Assembly (NCBI RefSeq): GCF_042242105.1
Contig: NC_092020.1
Span: 4,019,001 to 4,083,000 of the forward strand
DNA length: 64,000 bases
Origin: Pempheris klunzingeri
Taxonomy: Eukaryota; Chordata; Actinopteri; Acropomatiformes; Pempheridae
Reading direction: 5' to 3'
Shown: positions 52,467-63,379 of the stretch, piece after piece
How the letters are laid out: each line of letters begins with the position of its first letter
Position numbering within the stretch: the stretch's first letter is position 1
The notes under the pieces: model-generated
Database searches by the model: none
Told to the model about the DNA's origin: nothing
The model's input: only the letters and a program-made list of their open reading frames with translations
Made by a program: the position numbers and the translations under genes

Positions 52467-55400
52467 ATGTCTTTTTCAAGAGCCCCTTTGAAAAGGTTCA
52501 ACGACAACGTGGGTAAGTAGCGTCCAAAAGCTAGCAGCATGTAGCATGTTAGCAAATGAAACCAATGGTTTTCAACGGTGGCTAAGGAGCTTAGGTTAGC
52601 AAACATGCGTAGTTAGCTGTTGGTAAAGCAAACGTTAACTAGATAGTAACACCTTATCGTGTATCCTGTTAGCATCACCGAAGTTTATGTGCTCAAGTTA
52701 GCAACCTAACGCAGATAATATGCTGATACTAACCAAAAAGTAGCGCCAGTACCTTGTCTAAAGTTGTGCTCTTGGCCGTAGGCTGTGCCCCTCCACCGGG
52801 GACCTATGAGGTTAAACCTGGGGACCTGAAGGGAGCTGCCTCCTTCGACAAATCTGATCGTTTCAAATTTATTAAGGCAGGTGGGTAAATATGAGACAGC
52901 GACACAAGGAAAGCAAACTAAGGTATAAATGTTATCTAAAACACAATGTATTTTTTTGTGACTTATTTTCATTATTCATCTGTCCAGCCGCTCTGCCACC
53001 ACCATCTCCCTCCAGAAATGCCCTGGTGTCACCTGTCCGTAGGACTTTGTCCGTTGACGGTCTTGTACGTTTTCTTTTATTTCACCATTTCAACGCCACT
53101 TGTGTGACTCTTCAGAAACCGATGTCCCAGTCCCACAACGGCTCAGGTTATTCAGCTAACCCTCTCTATGTCTTATGAAAACCTAGGTTGAAGAGTCAAG
53201 TGTAAAGAAAGAGAAGAATGCCATGACCGTGGAGAGGAAGCAGCAGAAACTCCTGGAGAAAGAGGTACACCTCATCAGAAGTGCTATTATTAGTTTAGCA
53301 GTATTGGTCGTAACCGTTCAACTGGTAAAGGAACAGATGTTCATGCTGTCATTGTTCCTATTATGGGTGTTGAAGTAATAATCTCAGCTTTGTCTCCCTC
53401 CAGATAAGATCCCTGGTTCAGCAGCGAGGGGAGCAGGACCGTCGCTTGCTGGCTGTGGATGAGGACCTGAGGAAGGTGGAGGCCAAGCTGCTGGCTGCGG
53501 TCAGGGAGAAGACGGGCCTTGCTGCCAATGTTACCACCCTGGAGAGACAGCGGGCTGAGCTCAAGAAAGTCAATGAGTTCCTAAAAAACAAGGTGTGCTT
53601 GTTTATTTCTATTTCTATTTAGGTTTTGGTATATGTAGGGATTTAATTAAATTTTTTTATATTTCTAGTCTGACTGAGTACATGTTTGTTTTAGGTTTCT
53701 GCTGACACTACAAAAAAGAGAATCAATTCTCTCACAATGGAGTTGATGGAGGCTAGGAACACGTTGGATGTTAAAAACAAGGTATGACTTCTGTTCACAC
53801 ATTTCCCTCATTATCTAATAAAATCATTATCTTCATTAATTTAATCACAGCCAATCACACAACAACGTTAAGTCAGAGCTTATGAGCTCAGGCGCAGTAG
53901 ATGCTTGTGTATAATGTGTGCGTGCGTGTGTCCAGGAGTTAAGTGTCCTGCAGATTAACACTGAGGGCCAACTGAAAGTCCTAGAAACTGACCTCCAAGC
54001 TGCCAGGGTTACTGTCACTGCTCTACAGGACAGGAATAAAGACTTAGGTAAGATTTAACAGCAGCAGATGGAAAAACACTTGCATGTATGGAGGAATAAA
54101 AGTGGGTGAACAGCAGTGATGAAGTAACTAAGGCTTGTGTTCTTAACCTTTTACAGAGGACCTTCATCAGGTGACCAAAGTTCAGAACGAAGAGCTGGAG
54201 AATGAGAATGCCAGACTGCATGGTGAGTTATGTGTTGGCTAGTTGCCAAGATTCTCAGCCTGTCTTTTGCACACAAGATGCATATGTCTGTATTATTGCC
54301 CCTGATGTACAGATAAACGCCACAGGTTACAGGTAACGGTGTTCCTGCTTATGTTTTCGGTTTTGTGTCCTGATGCTACCACTCATAATTGTATGCGTGT
54401 GTTTCTTTCTTTCTTTCTTTTTTTCTCCAGCTATAATACGGGAGCTGAGGGAGGAGATCAGAGTTGTGCAGGGATATTTGGACGTAGCCAATGACCAGAT
54501 CCAGGTATGAACTGAGTCTGTAAGAGAGGATAAAATCCTGCACAAACTGACGTCTTTCCTCTATGTTCTAGTCAGGCTTTGTGAAAGACATGCTTGACCT
54601 GTTTGTCTTTGTAGGATCTCCGCCTGAAGCTCAGAGAGAAGACACAGGAAAACACTGTTACTAGTTCTCAGGCGGAGAAAATGAAGTAAGCAAATAGCTG
54701 GTGGTTCCCCTGAGCAAGACTAATCTCACCTGTATACATGATACTAATTTGCTATTTTTCCACAGGCAGCTTGAGACTGAACTAGAGCAATGGACTGCTG
54801 AGCTAGAAACCACTCAAGATGTGCTGAGACATAAAGAGGAGGAGGTGCAGAAATTCCAGCAAGACCTGGAGGCGTCAAAGGATGCTTTAGTGGGAATGGA
54901 GAGACGGTTGGAGGACCAAGAACTGGAGCTCAAGTCCTCACAAAAGTCAGTGAGCGACATGGAGGAGCAAATGAAGTCGGCCAAAGAAGAGGTTCAAGAA
55001 TCTCAAGCAACAGTTCGACAGCAGGAGGCAGAGCTCACCAGACTGAGGGAGGTGCTCAGAAGGACGGAGAAGGAGCTGGATGAGAGAGTGGCACATTTGG
55101 AACAGAGGTGTATTTTCTCTGAGGAAGATAGAAGTATGTTCACCAAGTTAAAATGTTAGTTTGAATAGCATAAATAATCCGGCAGCACGTGCATATATTT
55201 ATTTATTTATTTATTTTTGTTTTTAGGCAAGACTCAGGAGCAGGGATTGAGGAGAGTGGAGGAGTTGAAAACGGAGCTCTCCTTGCTAAAAGAGGCTAAC
55301 AGAGAAGAGAAAAATAGACACACTGAGCTCCAGCAAGAACATTCTGCTGTTACTGAGGAACTGACGAAAGAAAAGGTTACACACACGTTGTTGTCTTATG

Positions 55401-58400
55401 TGGCCCGTTCTCTTGTAGATTCAGTTCAGCATCACCGAAGGCCAAAACTGTGTCTTTTCTCTTTTCCACAGGCACTTGTGGACTCTCTGTCTGTGCTTGT
55501 GGAGCAGGAGAGGGAGGAGTCTGAGGAGCGGATAAGAAACCTAAAGGAGGAGATGGAGGAGGTGCTGGGAGAGCTCGCTCTCTTGGAGGAGCAGGAGCAG
55601 AGGAGCCAGGGAATGGCAGAGAGGAGTCAAGAAGCCCTCAAGAAGTTGCAGGAGGAAAAAGCAGAGCTTGAGAGACAGCTGAGTGATAGCAGGACACTGT
55701 TGGAGAGGTGAGCAACCAAAGATCGAACATAGGGAAGTGTTGACAGAAAAGAAAAGGTAAAACTTGAGGGGCTGACGTCCTCTGGTTGGTTGGTTGGTTG
55801 GTCAATATGCTCTTTTCCAACAAAATTCTCATTGGTTGGACGATGGCTTGGGTTCTTATTAGTGCTGCTCTTATTAATGTAATGGTGGAATAATTCGGGC
55901 TGTAGTCAACCAAAGAAAATCTACATCAACTCAAATTTCACTCACTTGTCAACCAATCAACAGGTCGTTTGGGCAGGAAGGTTATTCCATCGTTACACTA
56001 ATTCGTTCACTGCACTGTTAACACACATTATCTTGTGATGTGTTCGTCTTGCTGGGAATGGATGGGCGATCATTTCTCTGCTAATTCAGTCACTGAATAA
56101 GCACATGAATAAAAACGGAGCAGAAGAAAAAACATATGTTTGTGTGCTGACAACATACACACACCCACAACATACACTTCTTACGCACTCTGATATCAGT
56201 CACCCCCTTCAATCCAGTGCCAGTCCTCCACTAGTGATGAATTACACTATAATAAATACATAATCATAGTATAATATAAATGAGTATGGTATAATAAATA
56301 GTATAATATGGTAAATTATAGTATGATAAATACTATAGTGTAATAAATACACGAGAATAATTAAAGAGGAAGATTAGGGAGGATTTCCTTCCTATGAAAG
56401 TAACACCAGCGATTGGATTGAATTTGGTCAGACGAGCAGATTGACCAACCAACCAGACGCCCTACAAATAATCGTCCCTTTAATCAACCAATCGATTGGA
56501 GAGTATGTAAAACCTCAGGTGATCAAGATTTTCTTTGGTTAACTGCAGCCTTTAAAAATGTCGTGAACATTTTCAGCACACATATCAAGAGAAAGTTTGG
56601 AAGTCACACTTTAAAGACACTCTGCCCACCACACTTGCAAAACATCACCTTTATTGGATTTGTTGCCACTGGCTGTTTGTTACTATTTAGAGTCACAGGC
56701 AGCTGGGAGCATGTCCCAGCATTCACTGAGCATAAAGTAGAGAAAAATAATTGACAGGTTGCCAGACCGTCACTGGTTTGACACAGACAGTGGGTCACTG
56801 TCTATTTCTATTTAGGACCAATTTCAAGTTTGCAAGTTGCCTCACCACCTCATATTTGGAGTCTTGAGGGGAACCAGGGCACTCAGAGGGGAACATGTCT
56901 TTTGCTTTAATTAGACAGTTGAGAATGGAGACGGAGGGAAAATAGCAGGCATGACACTTCAACATCTTGTGCCAAACTTAAGATTGCAGTCTTTAGATGA
57001 GCACCTTAGAACTACGGCTGCAACTAAAAAACATTGTCATCATCAATGAATCTGTCAGGTATTTACTGGATTATTTTGTTTAAGTGTTTAGTCTGAAATG
57101 CAGGAAAGCCCTGGAAAATGCCTGACACTGTTTCTTAGTACCCAGCATGGCTCCTTTAATGGTCTTCTTTTGTCCCACCAGCAAAGATTTTCAGTTTTGA
57201 CGAACAGAAGCAGCAAATGGCCACATTTGAGAAGCTAGGAGCCAATTAATGTTTGACGTTTCTGCTTGTGAAATGGGTGAATGATCACAGAAATGGTCAA
57301 ATGAGAGAAAATTGATCTGCATTAATCTGTCGGACTAATCGGCTAATTGTTTCGGCTCTGCTCACAAAAACACATTGTTCTATTGTGCAACTCATCATCG
57401 ACAGAACACTTTCAGATCTTGTATTGACAGGACCAGCATTTCAAAATGAGGTACTCCATGAGCATTAGAGGTTTGTCAAATCTGGGAAACTAAATAAAGA
57501 GATGTGAAATAGTCAGCGTTTGATGATGCTTGTATCAGTTCTATGACACCATGAATGATGTGTTTTTAGAGCAGCGAATTCAACCTACTTCTAACGCATC
57601 AAAACTGTGCGCTTGTCATTTTTAGTAAAAGCAATGATGTGGCATCGTTAAAGGAGGAGCATTCAGCAGCCATGAGAGAACTCCAAGAGACGCACGCAAA
57701 CTCGCTGAGCAAGATGGCAGACGTCACAGAGCTGGAGAGGTGAGAGCTCAAGTGTCAGTGTTTCTTGAAGTATTCCTGAGATGTCAGTTTGATTTCTTGT
57801 TGGTGTTTAGCTCGAAATCCTTCACAGGTTCACAGACCGCTTGTTTTACTTTTCAGCACCAAAGAGGCTCTGAAGGGAGCAGAGGGAAGGCAGAACGAGC
57901 TGGAAGCGGAGATGGAGAGACTGACCCAGCAGACGAAGGAGGAGATGGACAAAGTGGTTCAACAGAAAGAGGAGGAGATCAACAGAGTGAAGGAGGGATT
58001 AGAGGAGCACCAGGAGAGACAGTTAGCTGAAGCAAAAGCCAGGGAGGAGAATTCAAGGTGTGCATCAAATTCACTTTCAGTCTGTGTTGAAATAACTGTC
58101 ACTTTTCCGCACTTTTTATGTTCCGATTTTCCTCGACTTGACAGAAAGTTGCTGGAGGTGCAGGCTCACCTCGCGCAAAAAGATGAGGAGATGAAGGCCT
58201 TGGAGGCGAGCCACACAGCCCTGATCATTCAGCTACAGCTGCAGTCAAAGGAGAGGGAAGAGACACTGGGGCAACTGGAGGAACAGAGAGGTCAGAGTGT
58301 AACTCAGAAGGAAAAAGCCCAGAAACTGCTAGAGGAGGTCAGCCAGGAAAAAGAGGAAATAATGGAACAGCTCCAACAAGAAAGAGAAGCCAAAGCCAAA

Positions 58401-60127
58401 GTACAGGCAGCCCTTCAAGAGGAAAAGGGAGCATTGGAGGTTGAAAGGAAAGACCACCAGCAGGTCAGGTCGGAGGTGCTCAGACTACAGACCGAGCTTG
58501 AGAGAGTAGAAGAAGAAAGGAGGAGTCTTCTGTCTCAAGTAGAACTCAAAGACCAGTCCAGGCTTGCTGTTGAAAACCAACTTAACATGGCAGAGCAAGA
58601 CAGAAACCAGCTTCAGTCTCGCCTGGATGAGATCGAACAAGGGGGCCTGAGCTTCAAGGCCCAATTAGACCTCGTGGAGGAGAATACACAGGATCTGCTG
58701 AGCAAGTTAGAAGAGGAACGACAAGACAGACGGGTCCTGCATGAGCAGGTAGCTGTACTGACTCAGGAAAAGGTTACACTGCAGTGGGAGATGGAGGAGC
58801 AGCGACAGGACCTCCAACGACAAATAACTGAAGCACAAGACAATAGGTGAGCAAGACAGGGTTTGTATGTAATTTAAAGTGGATTTTTTTCTTTCTTTGT
58901 TTGTTTGGTTTTTTTTTTTTACACATTGCAAATTTTAACCCGTCATTTCTTTGTTTCAAGCTCCCCAAGGGCAGAGACAGAACACTGGAGGAAACAATAT
59001 GAGGATCTGTTTGCAAAAGTCAGGCCCTTCCAGGTCAGTAATTTCCATATGACTGACTGTGTGTAATGTGAAAGGTGTACTTGTAGCCACAGATAATCAT
59101 CACCTCACTCTGTTGCTCCTCTGAGCTCTAACGAGCATCTTAGAGCCTTTTAGCTTATTGTTTTGGTTTCAAGGATGCCAGGATGCACTGTTTTTGATTC
59201 AGTCTCACTGCTCGTATCAGCTGTGTTTACGACCCCTGAATGCAGCCGCCAAAATTAGCAAAAGCTCTGTTGAACCCACTGCGTGTTGCCCGCTAAGTCA
59301 GCAACACAGTGGAGAGCTGGATTTTCTGGCCACTAGTCAGGTGGCCCTAAATGCAGCTCCAAACATGCTGTTGCTCTGTGCCTGTCTGATGTGTTAATAG
59401 GCAGTTTGCTGACATGTTTGCCATATGAAGGTGATAATGCTGCATGTCATAGTTGTGTTTACAGCTTACTGCGCTGCCTTCAGGCTTAAACTTAAAACCC
59501 TCTCAATGTCCCACAGGAACAGCTCAATGCGTTCGCAGCCGAGCGAAACGCACTGCTCAATGAAAATGGAGCAAACCAGGAGGAGCTGAACAAGTTGTCT
59601 GACGCTTACGCTCGTCTGCTGGGCCACCAGAACCAAAAGCAGAAGATCAAACATGTGATGAAGCTGAAGGACGAGAACATCTCCTTAAAACAGGTGACGC
59701 ACAAGGACACGGCGCCGTCCGCCTCCCAAACCCCACATCACGTTTGGTCTCAGGCTCGAGTGTCTGCACTTCATCCCCATGTTTATTTTCTGGCTGTGTG
59801 TGTAGGAGATGTCTAAGCTTCGGTCCCTGGTGAACCGACAGAAGAGTGATCTGGAGCAGCTGAGGTCAAAGCTCCCCGGCGTTCCTCGCCGCAGGTTTGA
59901 TCCCAGCAAAGCTTTCCAACACGACAAGGAGAACATGCAAACTGACACCAGTGAACCTCTTAAAGAAGGTGAGTATTAAACAGATCTCACTGCAACAACC
60001 TGAATCAGCACATGGCAGAATGTTGGATGTAGGAGAAGTGAACATTTTCACCTTATGCAGTTACTGAGATATTTGTATGGAAGCCTAATTTGCTGTTTGT
60101 TTTTTGCCAGGAAATCATTATGCGTAA
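52467..60127 (+). CDS. hmmr: Hyaluronan-mediated motility receptor (RHAMM), 1032 aa
   Basis: Spindle and centrosome coiled-coil protein that also binds hyaluronan. Twenty coding exons: 52467-52512, 52782-52880, 52988-53064, 53187-53264, 53404-53592, 53695-53781, 53936-54047, 54157-54222, 54431-54504, 54615-54685, 54766-55133, 55227-55375, 55472-55707, 57626-57739, 57857-58057, 58145-58846, 58961-59033, 59517-59693, 59806-59968 and 60111-60127 (3099 nt, all joins in frame). The N-terminus [20 protein letters not shown] matches vertebrate HMMR. The C-terminal signature [20 protein letters not shown] carries the basic zipper-like, centrosome-targeting and B-x7-B hyaluronan-binding motifs, followed by FDPSKAF. 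Between them lies continuous Glu/Lys/Gln-rich coiled coil. At 1032 residues it is about 300 longer than human HMMR (about 725). The extra length lies mainly in exons 11-16, including a single 702-nt exon. Confidence 0.95.
55774..56550. mobile_element. Inverted-repeat non-autonomous element in HMMR intron 13
   Basis: GGCTGTAGTCAACCAAAGAA begins at 55898, and its inverted partner ends at 56550 (CTTTGGTTAACTGCAGCC); the 25-nt arms match at 23 positions. A second inverted pair is CTGGTTGGTTGG...GTCAATATGCTC (55774-55812) and GAGCAGATTGACCAACCAAC (56434 onward). The order A-B-A'-B' suggests two overlapping or nested copies of one family rather than a simple hairpin. The centre holds an AT-rich (TATAATAAATA)n tract (56222-56360). 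No protein is encoded. Confidence 0.7.
57016..57360. repeat. Teleost interspersed repeat in HMMR intron 13
   Basis: It begins GGCTGCAACTAA and ends CTAATCGGCTAATTGTTTCG GCTCT. Internal phrases such as TGGCCACATTTGAGAAGCT and AATGTTTGACGTTTCTGCTT follow the order of a very common fish repeat whose ends carry ATTAATCGATTAG-like motifs. This copy is strongly diverged. Confidence 0.65.
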
Positions 60128-60389
60128 TGGAACTCTTCATCTACTGACAACTGACAACTAATTGGCTGCCAAATTAAACTTCTATGCTTTGGTCTTTTGA
60201 ATACTTGTCCACCTCTTACTTGCAAAGCATAGTCAGCATAAAAATGTGAGATGCTTTTTTTTTTTTTTATTATTATTGATAAATGTGTTTGAATTTCATC
60301 CTTGTAGCATCCGTAACTCTTCTTAGGGTATAGCAGAATCAGTAACTATTTAATGTGCGATAGCTCTTAATGGGTCTTACTTCTTTGTA

Positions 60390-60395
60390 AATAAA
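60390..60395 (+). terminator. hmmr: HMMR polyadenylation signal (AATAAA)
   Basis: AATAAA 263 bases after the HMMR stop. A genomic A-run (about 60418-60436) follows closely. Confidence 0.75.
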
Positions 60396-60664
60396 GACAG
60401 ATTTTACTACTCTTCTTTAAAAAAAAAAAAAAAAAAGTGTTGCTGAGTCGTTGATTAACCAGGTGTAAAAATGCTATGTACAAAGCCTTTTTCTTACTTC
60501 CATGTCTGCCCTCCGCCAGTAGAGAGCACTCCAGGACTGCAGCCACGTGTCGGAGCACAGCAAAAGGCTGTTATAAGCCATGTTTCACCCACACTATACA
60601 CCAGCTACAAAGAACACAAATCACATCTTTGCAAAGAGGGGCCCTGGGTTATGGGTCATGAAGC

Positions 60665-60670
60665 TTTATT
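60665..60670 (-). terminator. Insulin polyadenylation signal (AATAAA)
   Basis: AATAAA on the minus strand, about 90 bases after the insulin stop codon. It faces the HMMR signal from the opposite strand. Confidence 0.7.
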
Positions 60671-60760
60671 TCCTTCAGTAGATAAGACATAGCCATCAAG
60701 CATCGGGCCAGAAATGGACTTTTTAGAAGCTATGACAGGTGCCGGGTGTGGAGTGACGAG

Positions 60761-61829
60761 TCAGTCGCAGTAGCCCTCCAGGTGGTAAATGCTGCATGGC
60801 TTATGGCAGCACTGCTCCACGATGCCTCTCTTCACCTTGGGCTCATCGTGGCCAGACAGAGCCCTCCACAGCTGCTGCTCCTGTCTGGCCCTTTTAGACA
60901 GGAACCCTTTGAAGTGAAGTTTCCACAGCCTCGTGTTAAGTCGCTGTACAAACCTCCAGTTCCTCAAACTACCATTTAGATTGTTCACACTTTAATGGAG
61001 ACTTAATGGCTAGGTAATCTGATCTCCCCAATCCATTTAGTCTTGTCAGTCTCTACTTCAAGAGGAGATATGACGGTGCTCCAACAGAGGCAATTGGAGC
61101 GGCGGCAAAGACAATTTTCCACATCGTGGACAATTAAGTTTCTAACCTAACCATATCATAGCTTACATCTCTAAAGTTAACTTCAAAACATCAGTAGAAT
61201 TTTTGAGGCGGAAGATCCAAATAATGCGTTTTGGGAATAATGTAATGCGGAATTGGGGGATTTCACAAAATTTGCGATTGCTGGTTTTATCACATGTTGA
61301 AAGCAACAATAAGAGAGCAAAAGCGTGGCCACATTACTGATTGGAAAAGAGGCCGTAGACCGTCTTTGCACACTAATGATGTTTGGACAAATGCATAGAT
61401 TTAGTTCAGGAAAGTTTACAGCATGATGTCTGTAAGCATTTTCCCTCCAGCTAAGATCCAAATTGGCATTCTCATTAGACTGAATCTGAACTTTAAACAT
61501 AGTGGGCAGAGGCACAAAGCCAGCCTACGGTCTTGGGGTACTGTCACACTGTTCTTTTCTGATCTCCCACCATCAAGGGGACAATTAAGAACTTATTTTG
61601 CACAAGCCAAAGCTGTTCCCAGAGTTAAATTGGCCTTACCGAGCAGATGTTCCAGGTCCCGCTTGTGGGTTCGGCTTGGACTGTAGAAAAAGCCCCGTTC
61701 TCCGCATACGAAGTAGAGGGCATCCACCAAGTGGGAGCCACACAGGTGCTTGGCGGGGGCCGAGGACACCCCTGGAGAGTAGAGCGCCAGCAGTAACAGC
61801 ATGGACAGCACCCATGGTGCCCTGGCCAT
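60761..61829 (-). CDS. insb: Preproinsulin, divergent teleost insulin gene, 111 aa
   Basis: Secreted islet hormone precursor. Two coding exons, 61829-61640 and 60906-60761 (336 nt), join in phase 1 inside the C-peptide, the conserved insulin intron position. Signal peptide about 1-23 ([14 protein letters not shown] core). B chain 24-55 holds [19 protein letters not shown] and FFY. Then come a KR pair, a 31-residue C-peptide starting DLEHLLG, a second KR, and the 21-residue A chain starting [20 protein letters not shown]. All six cysteines are present (B7, B19, A6, A7, A11, A20), as are HisB10 and the B24-B26 aromatics. Oddities: the last A-chain residue (A21) is Asp instead of the near-invariant Asn; A18 is Gly; the B chain extends two residues beyond human; the C-peptide has its own KR (FLSKRARQ). 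The acceptor before exon 3 has a poor pyrimidine tract. Teleosts often carry two insulin genes; divergence suggests the second, so the symbol is tentative. Confidence 0.93.
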
Positions 61830-61840
61830 AGGAGGGAGAC
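61830..61840 (-). other. Insulin 5' UTR part of exon 2
   Basis: An acceptor (TTTTTTCCTTGTGTTGCGTC TAAG) ends at 61841 on the minus strand. Eleven untranslated bases (GTCTCCCTCCT) precede the start codon. This matches the vertebrate insulin layout, in which intron 1 splits the 5' UTR. Confidence 0.7.
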
Positions 61841-63194
61841 CTTAGACGCAACACAAGGAAAAAAGAGTTCGTGCACAGTGCACATCTGATCAAATTTGTA
61901 TGTGCTAGATTTAAAAAATAAATGGTAAAACTGAATCCACTTATCAATACTTAATACTGCAAGGCCAGATGGTTGAAAGCTAAAGGACGAAGTGATGTTT
62001 GATCAGACTGTTCTCGATGACACTCGGGGATAACAAGCCCACTTTCTGTTAATAACTTGAGATAGAGATATTTTGCGATGTTCCTGTGATATTCCTCCCA
62101 AAAGCTCCAGGCCTTCGGAGGATAATAGCTCAGAGACGACACAGAGCTCAAAATAAAGGGCTTTGAAGTGTGCAGAAAACTTGACAATTCACACTTTCAT
62201 TAGGAATCAAAGGATGGGATAAAAAGCTGTGGTGAAACAAGGGCTGCAGAGAAGTCATGGGATGATGTTTGACTCAAATCTTTAAATCTTCCAAATTAGT
62301 GTGAGCCTATGCAGGCAGAGTCAAAGATTAAGTCAACTGACAGGGGATAATAACAATGTAATTACAACATCAAGTCCTGCAACAATTGGACAGTTTTAAA
62401 GTTTTAAATTCACAAAGTTTTAAATTCAAATAAATGGAATTGAATTGAAATTCCACCTCCAAACTGTTCTCCCTTTGATGTACTTTACATTAACAAAACA
62501 GCATTTTAGCGACCAGCTGTCCAAGGTTATGCTTAATGTTATTTCTCCCAAACTTCTATTGAAGTAAATTGAAAATTGATTTCTATTTTGATTCCTTTTG
62601 CTTTACTTTTATCCCAAGGTGAGCTTTATTGTATCAAAGCACCGTCTATTACAAGCTAAAAAGAGCGCCTGAGTCTCCAAGTCATCATTGTAGATACTGT
62701 CAGTGTATCTTCAAGGTCAGTCTCCACCTTGCTGTCCAGCTTAGCAGCTACAGTGCTCGAGAGTGGGAACGATCTGTCCAAGATTACAGAATTGTTATTA
62801 GTGTTATTAGTCAAATCCCATTTGTGATGGATATTCTCCGGGGTTGGAAGTTCAGCTCCATTTTCAAGGTGAAAAACATATTTAGCAGTCATTTAGAAAC
62901 TATATAGACCTTTTGTGGACATCTTATAGTGTACTGCAGATTATTGGATCGAAGATGAATCATTTTAACAGTGCCTTTAACAATGCACCTGTGCCAGGCA
63001 TTACAGCATTGGCAGAGCGCTCTTTCTGGCCTGCCACTCCTCTATCACTCTTGGCTCTAAGCCAGGCTGCTTGGCACAGTAGACTGGTTGAATTATAGAT
63101 CCTGCTCGTGCTACTCTTTACTTTCATCCCTGGTTATTCTACACATTAATTTTAAAAGTTGAAATCTTGAGGGAATACAGAGAAACTTGCTTAC

Positions 63195-63272
63195 CTGTGT
63201 TTGAGGCCTCAGTGCAGCGGAACAACTGGTAGTTGCAGATCAAAAGGGCCTTGGCCTTCAGGACGGGGAACA
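63195..63272 (-). other. Insulin untranslated exon 1 (predicted)
   Basis: A donor ACACAG followed by GTAAGCAAG on the minus strand ends this exon at 63195. It lies about 110 bp below a TATA box and pairs with the acceptor at 61841, giving a 5' intron of about 1.35 kb. The 5' boundary is estimated at about 30 bp below the TATA box. Confidence 0.6.
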
Positions 63273-63299
63273 GAGAACATCTCTACTTGGCCACCTTTC

Positions 63300-63370
63300 T
63301 CCTTTATAACTCCCCACCTCCACCTGGCCTTTGTCAGCCTCAGCGGAAAATTCTAAGGTCCTCTCATTAA
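63300..63370 (-). promoter_or_regulatory. Insulin promoter: TATA box, E-box and A-box-like site
   Basis: On the minus strand, TTATAAAGG lies at about 63309-63301, an E-box CAGGTG at 63326-63321, and TTAATGAG, an A-box-like PDX1-type homeodomain site, at 63370-63363. A GCTGAGGCTGAC stretch between them resembles a MAF-type element. The combination E-box + MAF + A-box near a TATA box is the known insulin promoter design. Individual assignments are inference. Confidence 0.5.
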
Positions 63371-63379
63371 CACCCTGTC

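Noticed and set aside
53115-53145. Possible extra HMMR exon after TTCAG
   Set aside because: It would leave phase 1 and create a stop when joined to the next exon at 53187, while skipping it keeps the frame.
60418-60436. Genomic A-run as evidence of a processed pseudogene
   Set aside because: It follows the true HMMR 3' UTR of an intron-containing gene. No intronless copy or flanking duplication is present.
60908-60988. Longer third exon of insulin reading upstream from the A chain
   Set aside because: The stretch before 60906 is open but does not resemble a C-peptide. Only the AG at 60908-60907 gives the phase-1 join that yields the conserved LLG-FL sequence.
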